64,000 nucleotides of DNA from contig CDRNVI010000143.1 of NCBI GenBank assembly GCA_977017575.1, forward strand, positions 186,001 to 250,000, written 5' to 3'. This document shows, one piece after another, positions 1 to 10,778 of this stretch (position 1 is the stretch's first letter; every line of letters begins with the position of its first letter). A program made the position numbers and the translations under genes. The stretch is from Paramoeba atlantica (lineage: Eukaryota; Discosea). The notes under the pieces were generated by a model. It worked only from the letters and a program-made list of their open reading frames with translations. It was not told the DNA's origin and did no database searches.

Positions 1-11
1 TTTTCAGAAAT

Positions 12-84
12 GCACTAGTGGCGCAATTGGTAGCGCATCGGCCTTCTGAGCTGGTGGTTGTGGGTTCGAGTCCCTCCTGGTGCT
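12..84 (+). tRNA. tRNA-Arg(TCT)
   Basis: Folds as a standard 73-nt cloverleaf: acceptor GCACTAG pairs with CTGGTGC with one G-U pair, the D stem is GCGC/GCGC, and the anticodon loop CTTCTGA gives TCT. The T loop is TTCGAGT. A long T run follows as a Pol III terminator. The bases just upstream are TTTTCAGAAAT, the flank shared with most tRNAs of this window. Confidence 0.93.
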
Positions 85-440
85 TTTTTTTTTCTTTCTT
101 CTCTCTCACCCTTTCTCTTTTTTCTTTCTCTCACCTTTTTCTCTTTTTTTTCTTCACTTTTCTCTCTTTTTCTTTCTCTACTCTCTTTTTTTTCTTTCTT
201 TCACTCTCTCTCTTTTTTTTTCTCTCCTTCTCTCTTTTTTTATCTTCTTTTTCTTTTCCTTCCAAATTCCTTTTTCTTTTCTCTCTCTTTTTTGTTTTTC
301 AAAGAGAAAAGGGAAAAAAAAGGAAAAAGGATTCAAAAAAAGAAGGAAAAAAAAAGAAAAAAAGGGAAAAAATAAGAAAAAAAAGGAAAGAAGGAAAAAA
401 TGAAAAAAAAATGAAAAAAATGAAAAAAATGAAAAAAAAA
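85..440. repeat. Pyrimidine tract then purine tract
   Basis: Bases about 85-300 are almost only T and C; about 300-440 are almost only A and G. The strand composition flips near 300, so the two halves could pair loosely. The T run next to the tRNA also serves as its terminator. Open frames through this tract are low-complexity artefacts. Confidence 0.75.
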
Positions 441-689
441 AAAGACCTCTTGGTTTTGAGCTGGCGCAGATCACCACAACCCCAAGATCACACAACACAC
501 CCACCGAGACGGATCCCCTGAAAAGAAAGGTGCCACAACCTGAGACAGGGAACAACAGCATGAATTGTTTTGGAAAAAGGAGAATGAAAGAGAAGAGAAA
601 AGAGTGGGGAAAGGGGGAAAAAAAGGGAGAAACAAGAAAGAGAAACGAAAAAAAAAAAAACCAAAAAGCAGTTTATTGAGTTTACAAAA

Positions 690-1190
690 AGCATCTTCCA
701 CGGTTTTCGATGTCCTGAAAAATTAAGGGATCTAAATCAGCGGTTCAACTGCTTTTTTTGTTTCTTTTTTTTTTTGGTGAGCGACAAGAGAGGAAAGGAA
801 AGAGAGAAGAGCAGCAGCGCAGGTGATAGAAGAGAGAGAAGAGAGAAAGAAAGAAAGAGAGGAGAGAGAGGAAAGGGAGGGAAGAGAAGAAAGAGAAGAA
901 AGAAAGAGAAGAAAGAGAAGAAAGAGAGGAAGAGAGGAAAGAGAAGAGAAAGAGGAAGAGAGGAAAGAGAAGAGAAAGAGGAAGAGAGGAAAGAGAAGAG
1001 AAAGAGAGGAAACTTTCTTTGTTGGAGAAAGGAACTTTGTGTTTGAAAGGATCTCTTTTTCCTTTGGTTTCTTTTTTTTTTTTACCCTTTTTCCTTCTTT
1101 TTTTTTTTTCTTTTTTCCCCCCTGTTTTCCTTTTTTTTCTTTTCTGTTTCTCTCCTTTTTTTCTTTTCTGCTCTTTGATTTCTTTTTATT
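690..1190 (+). repeat. Duplicated non-coding module, copy 1
   Basis: A short unique block (GAAAAATTAAGG then TCTAAATCA at about 717-737) is followed by a GA-rich purine tract (about 780-1015), then ACTTTGTG, then a T-rich tract beginning near CCTTTGGTTTC. The same order of blocks is found at 20990-21600, so this is a repeated unit and not simple sequence alone. No protein-like frame is present. Function unknown; a promoter or 5' region of a repeat family is possible. Confidence 0.5.
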
Positions 1191-2270
1191 GCTGTTTTCG
1201 CCAAAAGTTGAATTTAGTTGGTAAACAACAATAAATTTCTTTTTAAAAGAAATTTTCTGTTTTTTCATCCTTTGTGTGTGGTGAGTGATGGGTTGAGAAA
1301 AAAATGTGAACAAGGCTGATGATTTTAGACAGCAGTGAATAATACACAATGTGTGATGTGGATCTACTAAGATTACTTTCTTGACTCAAAGTTTAGTGGA
1401 AAAAGGAGGTTGGTTGAGTTGAGTTGAAGTTGTGGCAGTGGCTGGCAACAGGGTAACTGGACTGGGATGAGGCAGGCAATACTGCTTGGGAGGGGGGGGT
1501 TCTTGGAAGAAGGTCTTCATACAATTACTGGGTGGTCCAGATGCAACTGGGTAGTTGAGATAAAGAAGATCCTGAATATATGAAATGTGATTCTCTTGGA
1601 GGTGATGGACCAGTGCACTACTGGAAGAGAAGACCTTCTTTCTCTTTGTCTGAGAAAAAGCAAGAAGAAGAGCCCTCTGGCCTGAAAGGTTTTGTTCAAT
1701 TTTTGGTCTGAATGAAGAGACAAACGCCAAACAACAATATCTTATTAGGATATTTTGTGTTCGTTTCCGTTCAGTTCCTTATTTGCACGTTTCTGGTTTG
1801 ACCAAGAGAATCGAAAGAGTTTTGTTTTCGAAGCTGCAAAGGATTTCCGTATTTACCGTTAATTCCTCAAGGCCAAATAAACTGGGAAAACAGAGAATGA
1901 TTTATTATTGTGAAGAGATTGCTTTGCGACAACCCTCACAATAAGATGACTGCATTGTAAGTTCAGTGAAGATGCGAATGTCAAAAAGGAATGTATGCAT
2001 TGTTCGTCATATGGAATATTCAGTGAATTGTGAGACTTCAACGTTTACATCTCCCCCCCCCCCCTTTTTGAAAAATCAAGTGTCCTCACTTGGCCAACTC
2101 TTCTTGAATTGTTTGTTTGAGTCTGACTGTCAAGGATAGCAAAGATAGCAAGGGAAAAACCACACGAGTGGAAAGCCCGAGGGAAAACCAGGACAAGCAC
2201 TGCGCAAAAAACCCTCAGGCGTGAAAGTAGAAAAAAAATTTCGATCTCCTTTCGCAGTTTCCGTAAGATG
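1191..2270. other. No gene recognised
   Basis: About 1.1 kb of ordinary-complexity AT-rich DNA. The short open frames, including one on the minus strand at 1386-1730, have no recognisable domain. A poly-C run lies at about 2049-2062 and a small perfect hairpin (CAAGTG, loop TCCT, CACTTG) at about 2080-2095. It may be the 3' flank of the minus-strand element that follows. Confidence 0.4.
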
Positions 2271-2277
2271 AGTCTCT

Positions 2278-3849
2278 TTATCCCTTCATTTTGAGGTAAT
2301 TTTCTAATTCATTCCCATGTGAATCTTTCACATCTTCTTCGTACATCCAACGTTTTTGAAATTCTTCCTCTGCATTTTTGATCAACAGTACAAGGGGTGT
2401 ATGGTTAACACAATTGTTCTTTACTTGACTCAGTTTCGGAAATACTTCTCTCGCCGAGATCTTCTTGTCAAATAACAAATTCTTTGTCAGTCAGATTAAC
2501 CAAAGTGTGATTTGTGTATCCTGTTTCCAAGATATCTTAGTATTTTTCAGATTTGTCAAATTGTAAAGAAGTCATAACCTTGCCAGTATTTTTGTGCCTC
2601 TTCAGGTGTCAGTGTTCCACCTTCCATTGCATCAAAAAGTTCGGAAGCTCTTTCAGTTAGTTTCCGGAACTTCTTTTGAGGTTCTTCCCGTCTTTGGGAG
2701 TCAGTTTTCATGGGGGTTCTGGTCTCCCCCTTGTAGCCATTTTTGATAATCCATTGTCTCAGGGTACTCCTTTTCCATTGCTCTCCTCCAGGGGTCCTTA
2801 CCGAAAATGGCATTTGACAATTGCGAACCCTTATGAATTTCGCAGTGTTCAACCAGAAACACTGACGACTTTCATGGTCTGTAAAGCCGCAAAGTAGACA
2901 TCTCATCTTCCCTTGAGTCCTGAAAGAAGCTGCAGATATTCAGACCGCAATCCCTCCATCAAGCAACAAAGTCGGAGAAGATGAGCTCCACCACAAATGA
3001 AACAAAAAGGTTCTCCCCTCTTTCTCTTTCGATCAGTTTGGTCCGCAATCTTTTGATACTCTGCCGTATCCTGAACTCCAATCTTTGCTAATCGAGGTTC
3101 TGGCGTTGAGCACTCCAGAGTGAACTTCAGATCGACAAGAAATCTCTTCACTGTATCCTCCCAATCAAGTTTTCTTCCCAAATCCTTAAACTTCGCCTTG
3201 AATACAGACCCTTGTCCAAATTTCTCAGCAAATTCGTCAATAATATCTCAATCACGCGCATCCCTTCGAGAAATTTTGTTCTTCTTCAAATTTTGATCGA
3301 GAAAATGGGTCGCGTACTGCTGGAACTTGCTCATTTTCGAATTAGGCATTCGAAAATTTTGGTACCTGGACGAGTCTGTCATCTCCTCTTCAGTTTGTCC
3401 AAACATTTTCCGCAAAGCCTCAAGCAAAACAAGTGGATCTTGGGACTCACTCACCATCTTCCAACTAATTGAGTTAGGCAGTTTGATCCCTCCCAAGAGG
3501 TGCCACATTTGGCCAGACTTTTGAGTTCAGCTTCTCTCTCACCACATAACAAAAATCGTTCACTTCAATGGGGTCCGAAAAATTCGTTTCTTTTACCAGT
3601 TCTCTCAGATTATCTCTTTGAGCCTTTGTATACGTTCCAGAGTCTTGAGATGGGTAAGGGTCGATCCATCAACATTGAGCTGAGTTGAGAGATTTGTCTT
3701 CTCATGCCACTCAAGTCCTTGTTCATCAGCTGTCTCTCTTCTTGGAGTTGAAGAAAACTGTTCTGGAGGTCTTCATAAGAAGGCGCCTCATCTTTCCCAT
3801 TTCCACAAACAGGTGAAAGGCCATCAAGTAGATATCGGGTGAGATTCAT
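2278..3849 (-). pseudogene. Gag-like zinc-knuckle protein (broken)
   Basis: Four minus-strand frame pieces (3849-3610, 3508-3248, 3181-2903, 2906-2556) read in order as one decayed protein. The first has a short coiled-coil look (repeated Leu, Glu, Gln). The third carries C-x2-C-x3-H-x4-C. The fourth starts with CLLCGFTDHESRQC, an exact C-x2-C-x4-H-x4-C zinc knuckle as in retroelement Gag proteins. The piece at 2478-2278 may be the tail. Frameshifts separate the pieces. It lies directly downstream, on the same strand, of a tyrosine recombinase, so both may belong to one YR retroelement of DIRS or Ngaro type. No reverse transcriptase lies between them. Confidence 0.5.
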
Positions 3850-4330
3850 CTCTCATCACAAACCGAGATGAAGTCGAAGAACCTGAAGAACCTGAAGAAC
3901 TTGAAGGAGTTGAAAAACTTGAAGGAGTTGAAGAACTGGAAAGGAGCTGAAGAACTTGAGAGAATTGAAGAACTTGAAGGAGTTGCAGAACTCGCAGGAG
4001 TCAAAGAACTCAAGGGGGATGAAGAAGTTAGAGAACTTGGAGAGGGTGAGAATTTGAAGCACTTGAAGAGATTGAAGCACTCGAAGAACCCAAGAGATAA
4101 GCACCAAAGGGATTCTGTTGAAAAGGATCTGAAGAACTTGAAGCGATACTCAACTGGTGGTCCTGAATATCCAGGTTGGACTGTGTTGGGCCACTGAACA
4201 ACATGTTTTGCGGGAGTCTCAGGTTGAGGAGCAATCCGAGGGGGGGTCAACCGTCTTTCAGGGACAGGATAAGGAACCACCTGCTGTCTCTCTGGTTGAA
4301 GAGAAGGAACATCCAATGACTGTTTTTCAG
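3850..4330 (-). repeat. Degenerate coding repeats between recombinase and Gag-like part
   Basis: Reading on from the recombinase frame there are about six copies of a Pro-Gln-rich repeat of 11-12 residues (type SPQPEKQLLGV), then a tract that on the plus strand repeats GAAGAACTTGAAG-like units. The repeats keep a multiple of three, so they probably arose inside a reading frame. Copy number differs between frames because of indels. Confidence 0.5.
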
Positions 4331-4806
4331 GTTGTAGAGAAGGAACACCCAATGACTTGTTTTTCCGATTGAGGAGAATGAACACCCAATAGCTGTGTTT
4401 CTGGTTGAGGAGAGGGAACACCCAACAGCTGTTTTTCTGGTGGAGGAGAAGCAGCAAACTCAAATGCTTTGTCTTTCAATTCTGAACGACGTTTCAACTG
4501 TGGGTTCACATATGGCACAATGGATTGAATATTCCGATGTCCTGTCAGCCCAATCGCTTCAGCAGGTGCTGCTCCAGCCCCTACAGATAGAGTCACAAGG
4601 GTTGATCGCTGTGCATGGTTGGTAAATCTTTTCCCACTTTGATTGGTATCAATCCCAATTTTTGAAGCAGTTGCTTTGAACCATTTTTGCAGGGTATTAA
4701 ACTCCAACACCATTCCTTTTGAACCAGTTTCCAGTCTTTTTCCAATCCTTGTTCGCAATAAGGTTATGTAAATTATTGTAAAAAAAGGATTTTTATTCAT
4801 GTTCAA
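4327..4806 (-). pseudogene. Tyrosine recombinase of a YR transposon
   Basis: The frame carries the catalytic C-terminal part of a tyrosine recombinase: GKRFTNHAQRSTL supplies H-x-x-R, AIGLTGHRNIQS the second His region, and IVPYVNP the nucleophile Tyr. Known families with this enzyme in protists are Crypton DNA transposons and DIRS/Ngaro retrotransposons; the enzyme cuts and rejoins DNA through a covalent Tyr-DNA link. The N-terminal part with the first catalytic Arg is not visible; the hAT relic lies directly upstream. The zinc-knuckle Gag-like sequence downstream favours a YR retrotransposon, but with no RT present a Crypton is not excluded. Confidence 0.68.
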
Positions 4807-6110
4807 AATTCCAAAGGCTTTTCGCAGTTTGGCTTTTTTTTGGCCCTTTCAGTCAAACACTCGCAGAGAGGAGGAGGGAGGCTCAGTGAAAAGAGAAAGT
4901 TGTGAATTTTGAAGTAGGAGTGTGTGGTATTTGTAGCGAAGGCACATATCAACGAGTGCTGGGTCCAGTGCTGTCCGGCGACTGGAGACCATATACCCCG
5001 CCTCACTCCAAATCCTTTTGATTGCTGTTGCTGCTCCTGGCAGACAACAAAAATCCTGGTAAAAGGAAAAGAGAGGTTGGAGAGAATGTCTTTCGAACCA
5101 CAATTTGGGATCATCTTCCCACATACATGGTGGCATTTGAAGATAAACTTCAAAAAGATTTCTTTCTTGCTGTGGGGCCTCCTCTCCATCATCCTCAGAC
5201 TGCGCACCGAAAAAGTCTACCAGAATCGAGAACGATTTTCGTTTTTGGGGGAGTGGTGGCGGAGTGCTGACTGGTTGCATCTGAGAAAAGACCCTTTTAC
5301 AAATTTGTATCATGTGGGAAAAAGTTGTTTGATATGGGCGATCCAGGTTCGAGGGTCAAAGAACGTGGCAGCCCAATAATTATCGTGGATGCTTTTGTCC
5401 AAAATGTTGTCCACCCATTTCGCAAGAGAATCCTTCATTGAGCTCGCAACTTTTTGAATGATGGAATTGCCAGAGGAAGAAAAGTCTGTCAAATGACGAA
5501 AAAGAGACCAACAAAGCGGGAGGGTAAGGGAGAAGGTGGGCAATTCATTCTGCTCTAAAAATTTTGTATTGAGAAGAATTGGTTTGAGCAGAGTAAGAAG
5601 AGTTGATGATGTAGTCCGCTGCTGTTCTGGCATTCTCTGTTTCCATGTTTTTTTCCCTTCGTTCATGCTTGGTACTTCTTCACCCTCACTAATTACAGGC
5701 AGTTTTTGAGTGCTGTAATATTTCGTCTGCAAGTTTCGTTCAACCATCATATGCACCGAATTCCACCTTGTTGGCACATCTGGGAGAAGGACTTTCGAGA
5801 AGCCAGCCTCTTTAATTCCTTTCCGAAATTGCCCAGATTGCTGGTATTGCTTCACGATTTTTCGATGAGTCTTCAGAATTGATTCAATACCTGCATCCGA
5901 GAGCCCATTCTTCACAACCAAGTTCATTACATGTGCAAGACATGGAACCCAAAGAACTCCCAATTTTCTTACCATTGCGGGCATCACTGCTGTTGTGTCA
6001 GTGGTAAAATAACGAATTTTTTGAAGGGGAAGAGACCACTTCGACAGAACCTCCTTAGAGTTTGGGAAACAAGAGAAAATTTGGCGTCTTGATTATCTTT
6101 TGGGAGTGCG
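4803..6110 (-). pseudogene. hAT-family transposase
   Basis: The minus strand encodes the RNase H-like core and C-terminal dimerisation domain of a hAT DNA transposase. From the N side: a frame from about 6110 with TDTTAVMPAMV, then CLAHVMNLVVKNG and DVPTRWNSVHMMVER (typical hAT core motifs), NYWAATFFDPRT, then after a frameshift at about 5313 the dimerisation block with SEAGYMVSSRRTALDPALVD. It ends at a TGA near 4850, followed by AATAAA on the coding strand. The N-terminal zinc finger is not found, and no convincing terminal inverted repeats were seen, so the element is partial. hAT enzymes move DNA by cut and paste and leave 8-bp target duplications. Confidence 0.82.
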
Positions 6111-6982
6111 TGCTCAACAAAATTTTCTTAGGCTTACCACTAAATTTGTCAATGAAGTGGACCAGCTGCTGATGTCCACCCATCTGCAGAAATAATCTGA
6201 GGGAGGATTCTATTTTTCACTTCCTCGTCCAGGATAACCTGAAATCACAAAAAATAAGAAGGAAGTGAAGTAAAATAATTATAAAAATATTCATCAAAAA
6301 TTTAAAATAAAAAAAAACTTTCAGCGATTCAGCAGAGGCCATCTGCAACAACCAGTTTTATTTTGGAGGAATTGATTTCTTGATTATTCCAGTTTTAGAG
6401 ATTCAAAGTCCAAATTAGCAGGGGTGGGTGGTAAGCCAAAAGAGATGTCTCATGGGTCTTAATTAGCAAAGATACATCGCACCATCAGAGGATTTTCTTC
6501 ATGATCTTTGCGAAGAAGTTTCAGTCATCAATTTGGTTCTGTTCCACAAACACAAGAACCCACCCACTCTTCATTCATGTTGCAAGAGGAAAAAGGACAC
6601 AAAAAGGGGTTGAGGAAAATCTCCCAACAAAAGATGATGGATTTTTGTTGGTCATCACCAGAACCCATGGGTTTGAGGCACATCCTTTGCTTCACCCACT
6701 TCGAGATGAAATAAGACATTAATTCATTCAGGTTTTCCTCCTGAATTTTTCTTGGTTTCCTTCCCCTTGAGACCTTCAGGTTTCCCTAATGTTCTCCCCT
6801 CCATTTTCCTCCAACCAATTGAGTAGTGAGGTTCAATAATCCTGACACTCCCTTTTTCAACATCCCTCTCCCCCTCTTATTTTGAACTCTTGGCGAAGGA
6901 ATAAATTTCAAAAAAAAGAAAAAGAAAAAGAAAACACAGCAAGCACCTTGAAAGGCGTAAAAAAAATAAATCAAAAAAAAAA
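6111..6982. other. No gene; fragment of a dispersed repeat
   Basis: No protein domain seen. Bases 6345-6425 (CAACAACCAGTTTTATTTTGG onward) match 21934-22030 with one insertion, so part of this stretch is a dispersed repeat. CAGGGGTGGG at 6420 resembles a hAT terminus, but no partner was found. Confidence 0.35.
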
Positions 6983-7099
6983 TGGTTGAGGTGGGATTCG
7001 AACCCACGAACCCGAAGGACCAGAAGACTAAACACTGTATTTTTACAGCCAAGATTTAACTCTTGAGTCTGGCGCGTTTGACCGCTTCGCTACCCAACC
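6983..7099 (-). tRNA. tRNA-Leu(CAA) with intron
   Basis: Acceptor GGTTGGG pairs with CTCAACC, the D arm starts TAGCGAAGCGGTC, anticodon stem CCAGA/TCTGG, anticodon CAA. An intron of roughly 33-35 nt lies just 3' of the anticodon, the usual eukaryotic position, as known for tRNA-Leu(CAA) in fungi. The variable arm is long (TCCTTCGGGTTCG). This is the one intact tRNA whose upstream flank does not show the shared TTTTCA-AAAT motif clearly. Confidence 0.92.
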
Positions 7100-7491
7100 A
7101 GATATATGACAATTACCCTTCAAGAGTACCTTTCTAAAGGGACCACACACACACACACAGAGAGAGAAGACAGGGAGAAAAGATGTGTTTTCAATGACAT
7201 AATGCCTGCAATGTATCTTCTGATGGTGTCCAAACACAGTCCCTGCAAGTGCAGATAACCAATTCAGGAGCTCTGCCCAGAGCTGCACTGATCGCACCAC
7301 CAACCCTTCCAGTTCCTTCACACCACTTGAAGCAGAGCCATTTCCATATTGAGTGATGAATAACACATAGATTGAGCACACTCACATGGATTTCATTTCT
7401 AATCGCAGCAATGGCACCCAGAGCAGCCACGCCCAAGCCATGAGCACACCTTTGCAGCGGCATTTTGTTGTGTAAAAAAAGAAAAAAAAAA
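7100..7491. other. No gene recognised between two tRNAs
   Basis: An A/C microsatellite at about 7144-7160 and a GC-richer block at 7230-7450 with a minus-strand frame (containing LVICTCRDCVWTP) that I cannot assign. It could be a fragment of an unknown transposon protein. Confidence 0.3.
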
Positions 7492-7564
7492 CTCCACCTG
7501 GAGGGTTCGAACCTCCGACCTTGTGGTTAACAGCCACACGCTCTGCCAACTGAGCTAAGGAGGA
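7492..7564 (-). tRNA. tRNA-Asn(GTT)
   Basis: 73-nt cloverleaf; 5' TCCTCCTTAGCTCAGTTGG, anticodon loop CTGTTAA giving GTT, T stem GGAGG/CCTCC with TTCGAAC loop. One mismatch in the acceptor stem (TCCTCCT against AGGTGGA). Flank just upstream is CTTTTCCATACAT. A decayed copy lies at 23321-23394. Confidence 0.9.
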
Positions 7565-7627
7565 ATGTATGGAAAAGATGTCAATTTTTTAGATTCAAAA
7601 CAAAGATTGATCACATTTTTCAAAGCC

Positions 7628-7800
7628 ATTGGGATCCTTCAATTACTGTCTCAAACATAGGCTGGAGGCAGTGTTGTACTCTTGTTGGGGGGAGCTCTTG
7701 CATTGACCTTGCAAGTTTGAAGTCACATTCTACCAAGTGATCTGATCACATTTCACTCAATTCGATATTTGTATCATGGGAGTCAAAGGTTGTAATCTTA
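7628..7800 (-). pseudogene. Relic of the 3' end of the R2-like LINE
   Basis: The reverse complement matches the 3' coding end of the LINE at 11799-15548 (about 15160-15410 there), including GTATCAT-GGGAGTC, ACTTCAAACTTGC, CCCCCAACAAGAGTACAACA and GGATCCCAATGGCTTTG. An internal stretch of about 90 bases is deleted. Differences include CG to CA and CG to TG changes (GCGAGG to GCAAGG, ATCGAAGG to ATTGAAGG), the pattern of CpG deamination. It is truncated at both ends and shows there is more than one copy of the family. Confidence 0.75.
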
Positions 7801-8369
7801 AACTAAGAAGGAGAATTGATCAAATCTTTTGGATCAAAGGTTCTGAAGATGGTCAGGTTGATGATGAACCAGTGTGGGTGTGGATGTGGATGAAGAAGGT
7901 TGAATTATTGTTGCTGATATTTCCAATCATTGAATTCAAGTGTTTAATTATTATTGATAATGATTGGTTGGAAGATTCTTCTGAAGGGGTCAGTTTAACA
8001 ATCTTTACAATGTTGGCTTTGATAGGGGGATGGGAATATTGTTGTTTGTTTCTGATTTTGAGAATCATCAGATTCAAGTGATGGAATATGAAGGGAATTT
8101 TTAGAAGGAAGGAACATTTCTTTTTTTATTTGGTGATTTTCACATGAGTGAACCTCATTTATGGGGTTGTTGTGGTTGATTCATTTTGGATCAATTATGA
8201 TTTCAGATTTTAAGAATTTTAAAATTGAATTGTGGAACTAATTTAGAAGAGAGGAAGGGATTTTTTTATTATTCTTTTTCATTTTCTCCCTTTTTATTTT
8301 CTCTTCTTCAAGAGGGTTTTTGTTTTTTTGATTTTTTTGATTGATTTTTTTGGTCACTCTTTCAACAAA
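7801..8369. other. No gene recognised
   Basis: T-rich, moderately complex DNA with one open frame of about 100 codons on the plus strand (7776-8081) that has no recognisable domain. Possibly the rest of the LINE relic or plain intergenic DNA. Confidence 0.3.
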
Positions 8370-8441
8370 TCCCCGATAGTATAGTTGGCAAAATCCCCGC
8401 CTGTCACGCGGGAGTCCCGGGTTCGATTCCCGGTCGGGGAG
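8370..8441 (+). tRNA. tRNA-Asp(GTC)
   Basis: 72-nt cloverleaf: acceptor TCCCCGA/TCGGGGA, anticodon loop CTGTCAC giving GTC, T arm CCGGG-TTCGATT-CCCGG. Upstream flank CTTTCAACAAA fits the shared motif; a T run follows. Confidence 0.95.
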
Positions 8442-9550
8442 GATTTTTTTTTTCTCTTTCTTTTTATTTTTTTTTGGTTCAATCCAAAAATACATGAAAA
8501 AAAGAGGAATTCTTCAAATTTTGTGTCTTCAAAAGATCAAGTGATATGGTTTTTTTCTTTTTTTTCCTTTTTCTTTTTTTTTTCTCTCTTCTCTTTTTTC
8601 TCTCCTCTTTTTTTTCTATTTTTATTTTTTGATTCTCTCTCCTTTTTTCTGATTTCTTTTGAACTCACATAATAATAATCACAAGATATGAAAGGGTCTC
8701 TGTTTTGCAAACTCCAATGCCTGTGGTGACTCTCTTTGTTTGTGAAGGAAGTTAAAAGAAAAAAAACTGAATTCCTTTTTGGAAAAGCTTGAGAAAAGTT
8801 TTTTTTTTGATTCTTTTCTTTCTTTTCTCTCTCCTTTTTCCTCTCAATTCTTTTCCCCCTCCTTTAGTCTGGTGGTGCACTCATCTGCTCAATCACTTTT
8901 TTTTGATTAATCTCCTTCTTTTCACTTTCACTTTCACCACAACAAAAATGATCTCTTCTTTCTCCTTTTTTGTGTTTCCTCTTTCTTTTCTTCTTCTCTT
9001 TCTATCTTCTTCTATCTGTGTTTTTCTTTTTGTTTGGAATTTTGGGGTTGGTTTTCTCAGTTCTCCATCCTTTTTTTCCAAAAATTTTTGTTGAAGAAGA
9101 TTTGGTTTTATAATTGAAGTGGAAAACAAGAAAATGCTGAAAAAAAAAAAAATGGGAGGAGCAACTCACCTAAAAATGAGAAAAAATGAGAGAAGAGGAC
9201 ACAAGATCTATTTTTCAATAAAAAAAAGATGAGTAATTATCAAAAAAAAAAAGAACTTCAATTAATTTCTTCTGTTGGATAAAGTGAACAATTACCATAT
9301 ATTCACCCCTTGACAACAATCATTCTCTTGCCAACAAAAAATAGAAATCATCTCATGTGAAAAATTTTCGCTTCCAGAGTGTATGAAATCTTTTTTTTTT
9401 TCTTATTCATCAGATCAAAAGCTGTTTGAAAAGTGAGTTGTTTCAAAAATTTTGGTCCATTCTCCAATTTCTTTTTCATGAACATCAATCTCAAAACTAC
9501 TTTGTTGTGCAATGTCAGGCATTTCATTTTTTGGAGAAAGTTTTTTACCC
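8442..9550. other. T-rich spacer, no gene recognised
   Basis: Long T and T/C tracts on the plus strand. Open frames here code for strings of Phe, Ser and Leu and are composition artefacts. Confidence 0.5.
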
Positions 9551-9552
9551 CT

Positions 9553-9960
9553 TTCACACAGGGGCAGGCTCAAGCTGCACTTGCAATCGGGGCGATTTGT
9601 GGCTTTGAATCGGACCACTGGAGAGGTTTCAACACCCTGAAAGTTAGCTGATGTCATTGCCCACCTCAGCTCACAAACAGCCTCAACTTGATCTTTTTCC
9701 ATTGTCCAAACTTTCGACTGTCAAAAAAAAACCAAGAAAAACATCGACCATCGAAAAAAAACCAAGAAAAACATCAACCGTCGAAAAAATAACTTCGACG
9801 GTCGAAAAAAACATCAAAAATTTCGACTGTCGAAAGAAAAAAGTCAATCAAAATTTCGACTGTCAAAAAAATAATTTCAATGGTCGAAAAAAAACAACAA
9901 AAATATCGACCGTTGAAAGAAAAAGATTGAACAAGTCCAATCACAAATTTTGACTGTTGA
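9553..9960 (+). repeat. Repeat arm (left) with palindrome array
   Basis: Starts with CACACAGGGG and GCTGCACTTGCAATC, runs through a conserved block of about 150 bp (GGACCACTGGAGAGGTTTCA; CAGCTCACAAACAGCCTCAA), and ends in about a dozen spaced copies of the palindrome TCGACNGTCGA followed by A runs (9712-9960). Bases 9553-9865 match 11085-11372 in inverted orientation and 30170-30520 in direct orientation. The minus strand can code a peptide beginning MEKDQVEAVCELRWAMTS, also kept in the 11.2-kb arm but broken by a stop in the 30.2-kb copy. Confidence 0.8.
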
Positions 9961-10052
9961 AAAAAAACAAAAAAAACTTCAATTGGAGCAAAAGAGTGTT
10001 TGAGGAAACTTTTTTCTTTTTTTTTTTTTGAAAATTTAAAAAAAAAAAAAAA

Positions 10053-10125
10053 AGCCACTAAAGGGGCTCGAACCCTTGACCACTAGGTTAAAAGCCTAGC
10101 GCTCTACCGACTGAGCTATAGTGGC
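10053..10125 (-). tRNA. tRNA-Lys(TTT)
   Basis: 73-nt cloverleaf: GCCACTATAGCTCAGTCGG, anticodon loop CTTTTAA giving TTT, T loop TTCGAGC, acceptor 3' strand TAGTGGC. Upstream flank TTTTTCAACAAAT fits the shared motif. The next 90 bases upstream resemble the flank of the decayed tRNA-Asn at 23394, so the two loci share duplicated context. Confidence 0.94.
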
Positions 10126-10480
10126 ATTTGTTGAAAAAAAGTCAAATTTTTAGTGTGATGGGGCTGATTTTGATGGAAGAAGGAAAAGAAAGAAAAGGAC
10201 ACTCAAAAAGAAAAAAGGGATTGGAGAAAATGAAGGTGAAAATCAATTTTTATTGTTAATTCACAAAAATGGAGGAAAAAACATAGTCTGATTTCCCCAA
10301 ATAATATTATTTTTCATGATTTCCCAAAGATTATTTTTTTTCTTTTTCAAGGGAAGGGAAAACCTTTTCAAAATCAAAATTGAAAGATTATTTTTCATTC
10401 AAAAAAAAGTAAAAGAAAAAAAAAATGTTTTCAGTCAAAAAAAAGAGGAAAAAATTCAAAAACAAAACAAAAAAAAAATT

Positions 10481-10564
10481 CGTCGGAAGCAGGATTTGAA
10501 CCTGCGCCCCGTTTCCAGGATGTGATTTCGAGTCACACGTCTTAGACCACTCGACCATTCCGAC
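10481..10564 (-). tRNA. tRNA-Ser(CGA)
   Basis: 84-nt type II tRNA with long variable arm: acceptor GTCGGAA/TTCCGAC, discriminator G, anticodon loop CTCGAAA giving CGA. Upstream flank ends ATTTTTTATTAAAT. It is nearly identical to the tRNA-Ser at 10779-10862, including flanks. Confidence 0.94.
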
Positions 10565-10778
10565 ATTTAATAAAAAATAAACGAAAAAAAACACACTCTA
10601 CTAAAAAAGAAAAGAAATGAATTCCAAAAAAGAATGACCAAAAAAGGAATATTGGGGAGGGGGGAGATAATCCCCTAATTTAGGGAGAATTTACAGGGAA
10701 TCTCAAAAAAATAAAAGAAAAAAAATTTGCAAGCCAAAAAAAGAGAAAAAAGAAAAAAAATTAAAAAAAAAAAAAAAT

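Noticed and set aside
1386..1730. 114-codon minus-strand frame
   Set aside because: No recognisable domain, atypical composition, no start context or homologous copy in the window.
4327..5313. Natural fusion of hAT transposase to tyrosine recombinase through one TGA
   Set aside because: The two happen to share a frame, but AATAAA follows the hAT stop and the two enzymes are never fused in known elements; adjacency by insertion is simpler.
6417..6430. hAT terminal repeat CAGGGGTGGG for the hAT gene at 4.8-6.1 kb
   Set aside because: It points the wrong way for a right-hand end of that element, and no partner was found on the left.
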